11,730 nucleotides of DNA from contig JAKSOY010000139.1 in assembly GCA_024405255.1 (NCBI GenBank), forward strand, positions 1-11,730, given 5' to 3'. This stretch comes from Kiritimatiellia bacterium. GTDB lineage: Bacteria > Verrucomicrobiota > Kiritimatiellia > RFP12 > UBA1067. Positions 1 through 6,810 of the stretch are shown here, piece after piece. Position 1 is the first letter of the stretch. Each line of letters opens with the position of its first letter. Under the pieces are notes generated by a model. The model ran no database searches, was not told the DNA's origin, and saw only the letters and a list, made by a program, of their open reading frames with translations. A program made the translations under genes and the position numbers.

Positions 1-838
1 TCTTCACGATGCCCGTGCCGAACTCCTTCTCCACGTACATGTCGGAGATGACGGGAATTTCACGGCCGGTGAGCGGCAGGATCACCTTCTTGCCCACGAG
101 ATGCGCGTAGCGTTCATCCTTCGGGTTCACCGCCACCGCGGTATCGCCCGGCAAGGTCTCGGGACGCGTCGTCGCCACCATCACATAGTCCTGGTAGGGT
201 TCGCCCGCAGCGCCCTTGGCGGAACCGACCACGGGATAGCGGATGTACCAGAGCGAGCCGTGGTTCGCCTCGTGTTCCACCTCGTCGTTGGCGAGGGCGG
301 TCTGGTGGTGCGGGCACCAGTTCACGATGTAGTCGCCCTTGTAGATGAGCCCTTCCTTGTAGAGCTGCACGAAGACCTTGGTGACCGCCTTGGAACAACC
401 GGCGTCGAACGTGAAGCGCTCGCGCTGCCAGTCCGTCGAATTGCCGAGCATGCGCTGCTGGTGCACGATCGTGCCACCGTACTGTTCCTTCCACTGCCAC
501 ACGCGCTCGAGGAACTTCTCACGCCCGAGATCCTGACGGCGCAGACCCTCCTTGTCGAGCGCCTTCTCCACCACGCTCTGCGTCGCAATGCCCGCGTGGT
601 CGGTACCCGGCAGCCACAAGGTATTGAACCCGCTCATCCGGCGCCACCGCACGAGAACGTCCTGAATCGTCTGATTCAGGGCATGGCCCATGTGCAAAAT
701 ACCGGTTACGTTCGGCGGCGGAATAACAACCGAATACGGCGAACCGTGTCCCGGTTCGTCATGAAAATAACCGTTCTGCTCCCAAATCGGGTACCATTTG
801 GCCTCGGCGGCCTTTGCGTCGTAGCGTTTATCCATCAT
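1..838 (-). CDS. valS: Valyl-tRNA synthetase, N-terminal part (runs off the window)
   Basis: Class I aminoacyl-tRNA synthetase that charges tRNA-Val in the cytoplasm. About 279 N-terminal residues are visible. The frame opens [19 protein letters not shown], as ValRS proteins do. The class I HIGH signature appears as HMGH inside [15 protein letters not shown] (about residues 39-53), followed by the ValRS-typical [13 protein letters not shown] stretch. The frame then enters the CP1 editing domain ([18 protein letters not shown]) and leaves the window at EFGTGIVK. Two ATG codons are adjacent (838 and 835). The first fits better, because AAGGAAGG at 849-856 lies 10 nt upstream of it. The family is normally about 850-1000 residues, so roughly 70 % lies outside. 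The DHAGIATQ motif and the PPPNVTG form favour ValRS over IleRS or LeuRS. Confidence 0.95.
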   Translation of the reverse strand, partial: MMDKRYDAKAAEAKWYPIWEQNGYFHDEPGHGSPYSVVIPPPNVTGILHMGHALNQTIQDVLVRWRRMSGFNTLWLPGTDHAGIATQSVVEKALDKEGLRRQDLGREKFLERVWQWKEQYGGTIVHQQRMLGNSTDWQRERFTFDAGCSKAVTKVFVQLYKEGLIYKGDYIVNWCPHHQTALANDEVEHEANHGSLWYIRYPVVGSAKGAAGEPYQDYVMVATTRPETLPGDTAVAVNPKDERYAHLVGKKVILPLTGREIPVISDMYVEKEFGTGIVK

Positions 839-871
839 CTTTATTCTACCTTCCTTTAAGGGGAAAGATAA

Positions 872-880
872 ATTATATCA
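872..880 (-). promoter_or_regulatory. Extended -10 promoter of valS
   Basis: On the minus strand the sequence reads TGATATAAT, a perfect TATAAT with the TG of an extended -10 element, about 35 nt before the valS ATG. No recognisable -35 box lies 16-18 nt upstream, which is common for extended -10 promoters. Predicted start near 865 gives a leader of about 27 nt carrying the Shine-Dalgarno sequence. The 118-bp gap to the upstream surface-protein gene shows no terminator-like hairpin. Confidence 0.6.
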
Positions 881-956
881 TAAATTCGCGTGTACGGCGC
901 AGATTAATTGCTCAGATATGGTACAGCAACGCGTCCGAGGCGTCCTGTCGGCCGTC

Positions 957-3900
957 TCACCTGAAATAGATCACGGTGTTACGCGGCACGTAGAGGCCGT
1001 TGGGATGGACCTCGAGGACATAGTGGTCGCCCAAGGTCGCTTCGGTCGGCTGGAAGATCACATTGGCCGGAATCGACGGCCAGCCGATGATCTTCGTCCT
1101 GTCGAGATGGCGGCCATGGAGTTCCACGAACACTTTGGTGTCTTTCCGGTACGCGACCGGCGTATAACCGGACTCCTCCGCCGTTGCAAACGTCCCCGTC
1201 CCTTTGTTGACGTAGAACTTGCCTTCAACACGGTCCCACAGGCCCAGCACGCCGTCGTTGTCGCGGCAGGGCACGAAATCGCGTACAAGCACGCCCCCTT
1301 CGCTGATCTTCATCGAATAGAGGCGCATCGCCTGATGACGCCAGGCCGCACCCCCGTTGTTGCCGCAGAAAAGATAGAGCGGCGCCGCATACGGCGTGCC
1401 CGACGTCGAAATCGTCTTCGCGACGCCGTTCAACGTCATCGTGTTCGCCGCCAGAACCACCGAAACATCCTGGCCTTGCAGGTCCGCCACCTGTGCCTCA
1501 TCATAGCTGGCATTGCAGAACCAGCCGTTCAACGTGGTGGTTTCTTCATAGTAGCGCAGCAGCACACCGTCACTGGCACTGTCGTTGCCGGTCACGCCAA
1601 AGAAGACACCCCAGGACTGAGACCGCGTACACGTATTGATCGTGGCCTCGATGCGCGTATTGGACTTGCACACGTAACCCGTGTCAATCCACTGCTCGCC
1701 GTTCGACTCGATCCAGGCAACTGGCGTGTATTCGCGCGGACCGGGGAAAATGATTTCATGGGCGCCCGTGGTGAGGAGTCCCGGCGTCTTCAACATCCCC
1801 TGACAGACCGAAAGGTCGATCAGATTTTCGTCCGCCAACTTCACCCCATGGTAGATCGAGCTGTGCGGCTTGAAGGAACGCTGAATGGTGATCGGCTCGT
1901 CACCCGCATTGCGGGTTCCGCTGTAGAGGGCCTCGTAGCAACCCACCTTAAACGGCACACGGACATCCAGCGCGCAGTTGGCGCGCAAATCGGCCGCAGC
2001 CGCATTGACGCCCGTCTTGTCCGCAACCAGCCAACCGTCGCCCGTGACCTCCAGCGTACCCGCGGTGACCGTCGCATTGAACAGCCAAAAGCTCTTGTCG
2101 GCAGCCGTCTCCACCGTGAGCGTGTGGCCGGCGAGATCAAGCGTCGTCGCGCCATAGCCCGAACCGATGAGACCGTAGCTGTTCGACGGCTTGAACACCG
2201 AATCCGCCATAAGACGCAGGCTCGTGATCTGGGCGATGCCTTCGCCGACATCGGCAGCCGTATTCTGCAGGGTACCGCCGTTCAAGACAAAACGATACGC
2301 CTGAAGATCGCCTTTGCCATTGAGTTCGAGAACACCGTTGGGATCGACGATCACCTCGCCCGCCGAACTGAGACATTGATTATTCCCCAACGCCAGCTGC
2401 CCTTCGGACACCACCATGCCGCCGACATGCGTATGGCCCGATGCCTGCTGCAACAACGTACCGGCACCCGACTTCACGACTTTCAGCCCCGTGCCATGGA
2501 AATACACGTTCTCGTTGACAAGCGTCTCCCCCGCCGGCACGTCCACCACAACTTCGCCCGGAGTCGAGAGCGACAAGTCGTCCACCAGCACCGCATTGCC
2601 GCCCGTACACGCAACCCGAATGGTATGAGTACCGGCGTTCACGTGGACTTTATAGGACTTGACGCTGGCATTCCACGTACCCGTGTAGGCATCGTGGATC
2701 GTATTGCCGTCGATCTGGATGAGACAGCAGCTGTCCTTCCATTTCGTCTCATTGTCGTAGGACGCCACCTTGAACCTCAATTCGCAATTGCCGTCGACAT
2801 GGGTTGTGAATTGCTGCTGAACCTCTGCGCCCGAGGTGAGTCTCAACCAATTGGAGCCGTTGCAATTCGAATAACCGTTTTCCTTGTCGTTTTTCAGCAC
2901 GTTGACACCGCCACTCCCCATCCAGCTCGTGGGGATCATCGCCGTGCTCGCCCCGTTCATGACGTAGTCTGCCTGGAAATCGCCATTGCCGATGAGATTG
3001 TCCTGGGCCACGATGTTTGCGCCCGCAGAAGCAAGCTTCATGGAAACCGTGTCCACCAGAATGGCACTACCGCCATTACAGCTGATCTTGATCGTATGTG
3101 AACCCGGATTGACCGGCACCTGATAGGACATGGCACGGGAATTCCACGTACCCGTATACGCATCGTGGATCGTCGTTCCGTCGACCTCAATCCGACAACT
3201 GCTATTCCTCCATTGCGTCTCGTCGTCGCGAGACGCGACCTTGAACGTCAACGCACACACACCGCCCATATCGGTCGAGAATTGCTGCTGGACGGAACCG
3301 CCACTCTCAAGGTACAACCAGTTGGACCCATCGCGGTTCGAGTAACCGTTGTCGACGTTGTCCTTGATCAAGTAGACATACCCGCTCGCATTCCAGTCTT
3401 TGGGGGTCATCGCCACCTGGGCGCCACTCGCAACGGGATCGCTATCGAAGCCACCGTTGACGATGAGTTCATCGGTTCCCGAGCCGCCCCCGCCATTCAG
3501 GGAACGGGTGGTCAAGCGCCAGCCGCTGAGATCGATCGAATGGCCGGCCAGCGAATAATCCAACGCCGTCCAATCGGCAGGGCCCGTCAGCTTGACCTCG
3601 TCGCCGAGTTCAAGGCCCTTGGCCTTGGCGACTTCATTGGGAACGGTGCAGAGCTGCCGATACTCTTCATCCGACGAAAAGAGGATGGTGATGCCCTCGT
3701 TCATCCCGCCCTGAGGCGCATTGCCCACGGCCTTGCCGGGCGTCAGGTAGACGAAGGCTCCGTTTTCATAGCGGGCATAGACGACATTGTCCTTCGATTC
3801 GAATTCCGCCGTCAACGCAAAGTCGCGAACGGTATTGACCGTGATCTCCGTCGAACGGACGGTACCCGACAAAATGCGGTCGGTGTCGCCAGTCCAGCGA

Positions 3901-4466
3901 ACAAACGCAAAACCGGCCCCCGGCACGGCGGTCAACGTCGCGTCCGAAGTCCGCGACACCGACACGTTGCCACTACCGTACGCCGTCGCGCCGTTCACCC
4001 GAACCTGGCCGTTCTCGCTCGTCAGCGTCAGCGTCGAAGTGGGCGACGCCTCGGACGTCGGCAGCTGATCGGGCCCTAGCCTCGCACTCCACGTCAACTG
4101 CTCGTCCGTCAGCGCCGTCTTCCAAATGCGCACTTCGTCATATGTCGCATCCGCATCGAAGTCGGCCTCGAACTGCGAGCGACCGAGGTAGCACGATGTC
4201 CAGTTCGCGATGTTGGCGATGCTCCACGCCGCACTGGTGGTGTTGCGGCCGGACCTCAGCACCTCGCCGGTCAGGGTGTCCCGCTTCGCCCAGGCCAGCG
4301 TGGCCCTCCCGTCACTCGTCTGCACCAGGGTCAGTGAAATGTGATAGGGGACATCGAAGTCGTAGGGCTGCAGTTCATGGTCCGCCCGCAGCAACGTCGT
4401 GTTGGACGCCTTGACTTCGACGGCATCGCTGCGCAAATAGGATCCCTGCGTCCACGACATCAACAC
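957..4466 (-). CDS. Large secreted multidomain LamG/lectin surface protein, main part downstream of an in-frame stop
   Basis: Reading frame of 1169 residues, in the same frame as the fragment at 4524-4823 and separated from it only by a TAG plus 19 sense codons. The pieces form one 1288-codon gene. In this part's numbering: 1-130 rest of a LamG/ConA-like domain (ends DATYDEVRIWKTALTDEQL); about 145-223 divergent InlB-type repeat (GFAFVRWTGD...LTAEFES); 334-478 and 490-634 two copies of a jelly-roll-like carbohydrate-binding type module (start IVNGGF / LIGNGDF); 640-890 autotransporter-associated strand-type region (VVKSGAGTLLQQ); 910-1095 second LamG-like domain (YTPVAWIESNGEQWIDTGY). The tail ends VPRNTVIYFR with no PEP-CTERM, LPXTG or barrel anchor. 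The GTG at 4466 and ATG at 4460 have no Shine-Dalgarno sequence, so this part is unlikely to be started independently. Probable role is extracellular glycan binding or adhesion; no catalytic motif seen. Stop is TGA. Confidence 0.8.
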   Translation of the reverse strand: MLMSWTQGSYLRSDAVEVKASNTTLLRADHELQPYDFDVPYHISLTLVQTSDGRATLAWAKRDTLTGEVLRSGRNTTSAAWSIANIANWTSCYLGRSQFEADFDADATYDEVRIWKTALTDEQLTWSARLGPDQLPTSEASPTSTLTLTSENGQVRVNGATAYGSGNVSVSRTSDATLTAVPGAGFAFVRWTGDTDRILSGTVRSTEITVNTVRDFALTAEFESKDNVVYARYENGAFVYLTPGKAVGNAPQGGMNEGITILFSSDEEYRQLCTVPNEVAKAKGLELGDEVKLTGPADWTALDYSLAGHSIDLSGWRLTTRSLNGGGGSGTDELIVNGGFDSDPVASGAQVAMTPKDWNASGYVYLIKDNVDNGYSNRDGSNWLYLESGGSVQQQFSTDMGGVCALTFKVASRDDETQWRNSSCRIEVDGTTIHDAYTGTWNSRAMSYQVPVNPGSHTIKISCNGGSAILVDTVSMKLASAGANIVAQDNLIGNGDFQADYVMNGASTAMIPTSWMGSGGVNVLKNDKENGYSNCNGSNWLRLTSGAEVQQQFTTHVDGNCELRFKVASYDNETKWKDSCCLIQIDGNTIHDAYTGTWNASVKSYKVHVNAGTHTIRVACTGGNAVLVDDLSLSTPGEVVVDVPAGETLVNENVYFHGTGLKVVKSGAGTLLQQASGHTHVGGMVVSEGQLALGNNQCLSSAGEVIVDPNGVLELNGKGDLQAYRFVLNGGTLQNTAADVGEGIAQITSLRLMADSVFKPSNSYGLIGSGYGATTLDLAGHTLTVETAADKSFWLFNATVTAGTLEVTGDGWLVADKTGVNAAAADLRANCALDVRVPFKVGCYEALYSGTRNAGDEPITIQRSFKPHSSIYHGVKLADENLIDLSVCQGMLKTPGLLTTGAHEIIFPGPREYTPVAWIESNGEQWIDTGYVCKSNTRIEATINTCTRSQSWGVFFGVTGNDSASDGVLLRYYEETTTLNGWFCNASYDEAQVADLQGQDVSVVLAANTMTLNGVAKTISTSGTPYAAPLYLFCGNNGGAAWRHQAMRLYSMKISEGGVLVRDFVPCRDNDGVLGLWDRVEGKFYVNKGTGTFATAEESGYTPVAYRKDTKVFVELHGRHLDRTKIIGWPSIPANVIFQPTEATLGDHYVLEVHPNGLYVPRNTVIYFR
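2565..2999 (-). repeat. Internal domain repeat, copy 2 (about 145 residues)
   Basis: Residues 490-634 of the large part, offset exactly 156 residues (468 bp) from copy 1 and joined by a short linker. Similarity runs throughout at protein level, with identical stretches such as HDAYTGTWN and VQQQF, but the DNA has diverged. It is therefore an old tandem duplication rather than a recent one. Cysteine pairs near the module ends are conserved in both copies, which suits an exported protein. Confidence 0.75.
3033..3467 (-). repeat. Internal domain repeat, copy 1 (about 145 residues)
   Basis: Residues 334-478 of the large surface-protein part. Landmarks shared with copy 2 in the same order: NGGF/NGDF, W near residue 24, NGYSN.NGSNWL.L (NRDG in this copy), VQQQF, LTFKVAS / LRFKVAS, an identical IHDAYTGTWN block, and HTI..C.GG.A.LVD. 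This looks like a beta-sandwich carbohydrate-binding type fold; no specific CBM family assigned. Confidence 0.75.
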
Positions 4467-4523
4467 ATAGTTCTGGTTGTCGGGGCCAAAGTCGAATATC
4501 CGAGACCAGTTCTGTTCCGTGTG

Positions 4524-4526
4524 CTA
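4524..4526 (-). other. In-frame amber (TAG) codon inside the LamG surface-protein gene
   Basis: The codon run is ATC TGG GCG ACG TAG CAC ACG GAA. Both sides are in the same frame (4823 and 4466 are congruent modulo 3) and both encode LamG sequence, so no indel is needed to explain the break. One base change from TAC or TAT (Tyr) would give it; a tyrosine there fits the family's strand. It may be a real nonsense mutation, phase-variable or suppressible amber, or a consensus error. The neighbouring rpe gene ends with TAG, so the codon appears to act as stop in this genome, although read-through of rpe would add only five residues before TGA. Confidence 0.85.
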
Positions 4527-4823
4527 CGTCGCCCAGATTTCAATCGTGATCGGGCCTCCGGACGCCGGCACGATGCCCCCGCCCAAATTGACAGACGCCG
4601 TACCATGTCCAGTACCGTAGAGACGAATCGCCGTCGGATCGGAGGGGGAGTTGAAGGCGGTATTGCCGCTGGCCGTCGCCGTCAAACCGCCGACCGAATC
4701 CTCCAACGTGCCATTGAAACTCCAGCGGTGAATCAAATCCGCCGTATTGCAGACAGGTGCCGCCGCAACCGTGAAAGCGGCCCCCACGGCCACCATCCCA
4801 ATGATTTTACTGAATGATCTCAT
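4524..4823 (-). CDS. N-terminal fragment of the LamG surface protein (signal peptide and start of LamG domain, ends at in-frame TAG)
   Basis: This is the true translation start of the surface protein. ATG at 4823 follows AAAGGAA (4831-4837) with a 7-nt spacer. Residues 1 to about 22 (MRSFSKIIGMVAVGAAFTVA...) form a Sec signal peptide with a basic start, a hydrophobic core and a likely cleavage after AAA. Residues 29-99 begin a LamG domain: LIHRWSFNGTLEDSVG is the classic first strand and ITIEIWAT the central strand. The frame stops at TAG, yet the next codons give HTEQNWSRIFDFGPDNQNY, the normal continuation of the same strand, so the stop cuts the fold in half. A 99-residue product would hold less than half of a LamG domain and probably would not fold. 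The gene has its own promoter, and the strong rpe terminator lies just upstream. Confidence 0.75.
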   Translation of the reverse strand: MRSFSKIIGMVAVGAAFTVAAAPVCNTADLIHRWSFNGTLEDSVGGLTATASGNTAFNSPSDPTAIRLYGTGHGTASVNLGGGIVPASGGPITIEIWAT

Positions 4824-4853
4824 CTTTCAATTCCTTTCTCAAAAGATACAACC

Positions 4854-4865
4854 ATCAACGTTGAT
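4854..4865. promoter_or_regulatory. 12-bp perfect palindrome overlapping the predicted transcription start (possible operator)
   Basis: ATCAACGTTGAT is fully self-complementary and begins two bases downstream of the -10 box of the surface-protein promoter. A bound protein there would block initiation. A central CG flanked by A/T is typical of LacI/GalR-family operators, but no regulator gene is visible in the window, so the role is inference. Confidence 0.4.
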
Positions 4866-4866
4866 A

Positions 4867-4895
4867 AGTGTAGCAAAACCATCCAAAACGGTCAA
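4867..4895 (-). promoter_or_regulatory. Sigma-70-type promoter of the LamG surface-protein gene
   Basis: Minus strand: TTGACC (-35, 4890-4895), 17-nt spacer, TACACT (-10, 4867-4872). The start of transcription is predicted near 4860, giving a leader of about 37 nt with a Shine-Dalgarno sequence at 4831-4837. The promoter lies just downstream of the rpe terminator, so this gene is an independent transcription unit. Confidence 0.6.
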
Positions 4896-4914
4896 GCCCC
4901 ATCGACTTGTACCG

Positions 4915-4955
4915 TAAAAAGCAGAGCCGCAACGGATTCATGTCCGTTGCGGCTC
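4915..4955 (-). terminator. Intrinsic terminator downstream of rpe
   Basis: A perfect 13-bp stem (GAGCCGCAACGGA with its complement, arms at 4924-4936 and 4943-4955) with a 6-nt loop is followed on the minus strand by TGCTTTTTA. It lies 32 bp beyond the rpe stop. On the plus strand only ATTTTA follows the stem, so minus-strand use is favoured. It ends the MBL-rpe unit and isolates the surface-protein promoter. Confidence 0.9.
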
Positions 4956-4986
4956 GAGCGATTTTACCTCAGAGATGGCCGTGGTT

Positions 4987-5631
4987 CTACTTTTTGCCTT
5001 TTAACTTTCCAACCCCCTCCGCCATATCGGACATCTTGAACAAGTAGCTGCCGGCCACAAGCTGGTTCGCGCCGGCTGCAACTGCCAACTCGGCCGTCTC
5101 GGCGTTGATGCCGCCGTCGACCATGATGTCGAGATCGGGACAACGCCTGCGCACATCTGCGATCTTCGGCAGACAGTCGGCGATGAAGGTCTGGCCGCCA
5201 TAGCCGGGATGCACCGTCATCACGAGCAGTTCGTCGCATTCGCCCAAGTATGGATAGACGCGCGCAATCGGCGTTTCGGGATTGAGCACGAGCGCCGGAC
5301 GAATCCCGCGCGCACGAATGCGCGCGAGTTCGGCATGGATGTCGCAATCGGCCTCGACGTGGATCTGGATCGTCTGCGCGCCCGCGGCGGCAAAGGATTC
5401 GAGGTAGAGGTCCGGACGCGTCATCATCAAATGTACATTGCGGTAGAAGTCCGGCGCCACGCGTTGCGCCAGCGCTACGACGTCGGGACCGAACGAGAGG
5501 TTCGGCACGAAATGCGCGTCCATGATGTCGAGATGCAGCGCGTCCGCACCCGAGGCCTCCGCACGTTTGATCTCCGTCGCGAGCGAACCGAAATCGGCCG
5601 CAAGCAAGGACGGCAATACCTGGACGTTCAT
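4987..5631 (-). CDS. rpe: Ribulose-phosphate 3-epimerase
   Basis: Interconverts D-ribulose 5-phosphate and D-xylulose 5-phosphate in the pentose phosphate pathway, in the cytoplasm. The 214 residues are a full-length TIM barrel. Family residues are present: Ser8 in VLPSLLAADF, His33 and Asp35 in LHLDIMDAHFVPN, His67 in HLMM, the loop HPGYGGQTF (141-149) and Asp172 in VDGGIN; GSYLF (194-198) forms the phosphate-binding end. ATG at 5631 is preceded by GGGGAGGG with 5-7 nt spacing. The gap to the upstream MBL gene is only 15 bp and carries this ribosome binding site, so the two are surely cotranscribed. The Lys-rich tail KLKGKK lies beyond the conserved fold, in a GTTAAAAGG stretch resembling the repeat units at 6714-6810. 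The stop is TAG, and the terminator follows. Confidence 0.96.
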   Translation of the reverse strand: MNVQVLPSLLAADFGSLATEIKRAEASGADALHLDIMDAHFVPNLSFGPDVVALAQRVAPDFYRNVHLMMTRPDLYLESFAAAGAQTIQIHVEADCDIHAELARIRARGIRPALVLNPETPIARVYPYLGECDELLVMTVHPGYGGQTFIADCLPKIADVRRRCPDLDIMVDGGINAETAELAVAAGANQLVAGSYLFKMSDMAEGVGKLKGKK

Positions 5632-5646
5632 TCGCAGCCCTCCCCT

Positions 5647-6657
5647 TTACACGATTCGATCGCCCCACACCGGCATCGCCACCTTCGCGCCCAACGCGCG
5701 CAACTCGCGGACAATCCGCGCCGGCTCTTCATGGAAACCCACGCAGCGGTAGCGTCCGCCCAGATGGCCGAGTTCCTGATGATGCAAGGGCACCATGAAC
5801 TTCGCCGGCATCGTCGTCTGATACGCCTTCGGAAAGCTGAGACCGACGGCGCAGTGTCCGAAGAAAATATCCGGATGTTTCGCCACCGGATGAAACTGGT
5901 CATGACGGCAGCAGTCGCCCGAATGGCAGATGACAAATGCGTTCGGCTCCTTCCCGCAGGTCACCTCCCACCAGGTGACGCCATCCGGCAGACCCTTGTT
6001 ATGGTCACCGTCGTTTCCCCGCACGGTCACGTCCTTGAAGGTGAACACGCGCGAAGTTCCCCGGCAGTAAGACCCCGGTGTGAGAATGAAGTTCGTAATC
6101 ACCTTCTTCCCGCACTTCGCCATCGCCTGGAGGAAGGGATGTGTAAAGTGGTCGCCATGGTTGTGCGTGATGAGCGCGAAGTCGAGCAGCGGCGCGAGAC
6201 GCGGTGCCAGACGATGGCAGATGTCGATGCCGAACGACACCGTCTTCGTCTTCACCACGACGCCCATGTTGTAGAGGTACCAGACCGCCGGCGTATCGTC
6301 CGTGACTTTCGTCTCCTGAAATTCCTTGAACACCTTTTCGAACGAACGTTCCATCCACCAGAGCGGCGGATTCGCATCGAGCAAGGCCTTCAGCTTCGCA
6401 GGGGCCATCTTCTCCCCGCCGCGCATGTACTCGCCAAACGCCTTCGCCGTTCTCATCGCATAGATGTGCTTCTGGATGGTCGCCAGCGCCGCCTTGCGCG
6501 CCGCATCGTCAAAGAGCGTCGTCGCCTCGAGCGTCTTCACGGCCGCCTCGAACGCCGGCACGCTCAACGTCTTCGGATCCACCTCCGGCACCACGGCGGC
6601 AAAACACGCCGGCACCGCGGCCGCCAATCCCATCGTCACAAATTCCCGTCTCTGCAT
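5647..6657 (-). CDS. Tat-signal metallo-beta-lactamase-fold hydrolase
   Basis: Exported metal-dependent hydrolase of the MBL superfamily, substrate unknown. The N-terminus MQRREFVTMGLAAAVPACFA carries a twin-arginine motif (RREF) and hydrophobic core, suggesting export of the folded, metal-loaded protein. Residues about 25-125 form a mostly helical N-terminal region I do not recognise. The MBL core follows: HNHGDH (165-170) is the HxHxDH motif, with likely further ligands His219 (DGDHN), Asp248 (CHSGD) and His292 or His293 (VPLHH). The set looks complete, so the enzyme is probably active. The fold recalls UlaG-like lactonases and the broad beta-lactamase-superfamily-2 group rather than true beta-lactamases. 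ATG at 6657 has AGGAG 8 nt upstream. It is followed 15 bp later by rpe. No convincing own promoter is seen in the 135 bp upstream, so it may be read from the cassette above. Confidence 0.8.
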   Translation of the reverse strand: MQRREFVTMGLAAAVPACFAAVVPEVDPKTLSVPAFEAAVKTLEATTLFDDAARKAALATIQKHIYAMRTAKAFGEYMRGGEKMAPAKLKALLDANPPLWWMERSFEKVFKEFQETKVTDDTPAVWYLYNMGVVVKTKTVSFGIDICHRLAPRLAPLLDFALITHNHGDHFTHPFLQAMAKCGKKVITNFILTPGSYCRGTSRVFTFKDVTVRGNDGDHNKGLPDGVTWWEVTCGKEPNAFVICHSGDCCRHDQFHPVAKHPDIFFGHCAVGLSFPKAYQTTMPAKFMVPLHHQELGHLGGRYRCVGFHEEPARIVRELRALGAKVAMPVWGDRIV

Positions 6658-6713
6658 TTCTTCATCTCCTTTTTAACTCTTTAATTCTTCAACCCCGTTT
6701 AACCCCTAGCCTT

Positions 6714-6810
6714 CAACCCGACCAGCAATCTTTAACCTTTAACTTTTAACCTTTAATCCCAAACCACCAACCCGACCAGCAATCTTTAACCTTTAACTTT
6801 TAACCTTTAA
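6714..6810. repeat. Two perfect 43-bp direct repeats rich in GTTAAAG units
   Basis: Copies at 6714-6756 and 6768-6810 are identical and separated by 11 bp (period 54). Each starts CAACCCGACCAGCAATC and continues with TTTAACC, TTTAACT, TTTAACC, TTTAA. On the minus strand this is a run of GGTTAAA/AGTTAAA heptamers, visually telomere-like. Related degenerate pieces continue to about 6670. The second copy overlaps the last codons and stop of the PIN gene (6793-6810). Together they fill most of the gap between the PIN and MBL genes. Confidence 0.85.

Noticed and set aside
918..3101. 727-codon open frame on the plus strand
   Set aside because: It lies wholly antisense to the LamG surface-protein gene, has Arg/His/Val-rich composition with no domain, and follows from the GC-rich codon bias of the real gene.
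4524..4823. Genome-wide TAG reassignment or pyrrolysine
   Set aside because: rpe ends with TAG at the family-expected place and no pyl gene or suppressor tRNA is visible; a local mutation or error is simpler. Not excluded, hence kept as a check in the finding.
5209..6684. 491-codon plus-strand open frame opposite rpe and the MBL gene
   Set aside because: Antisense shadow: extreme Arg/His content, no recognisable family, spans two real genes with intact catalytic motifs.
6714..6810. CRISPR array
   Set aside because: Only two copies, an 11-bp spacer and heptamer sub-repeats; no cas genes.
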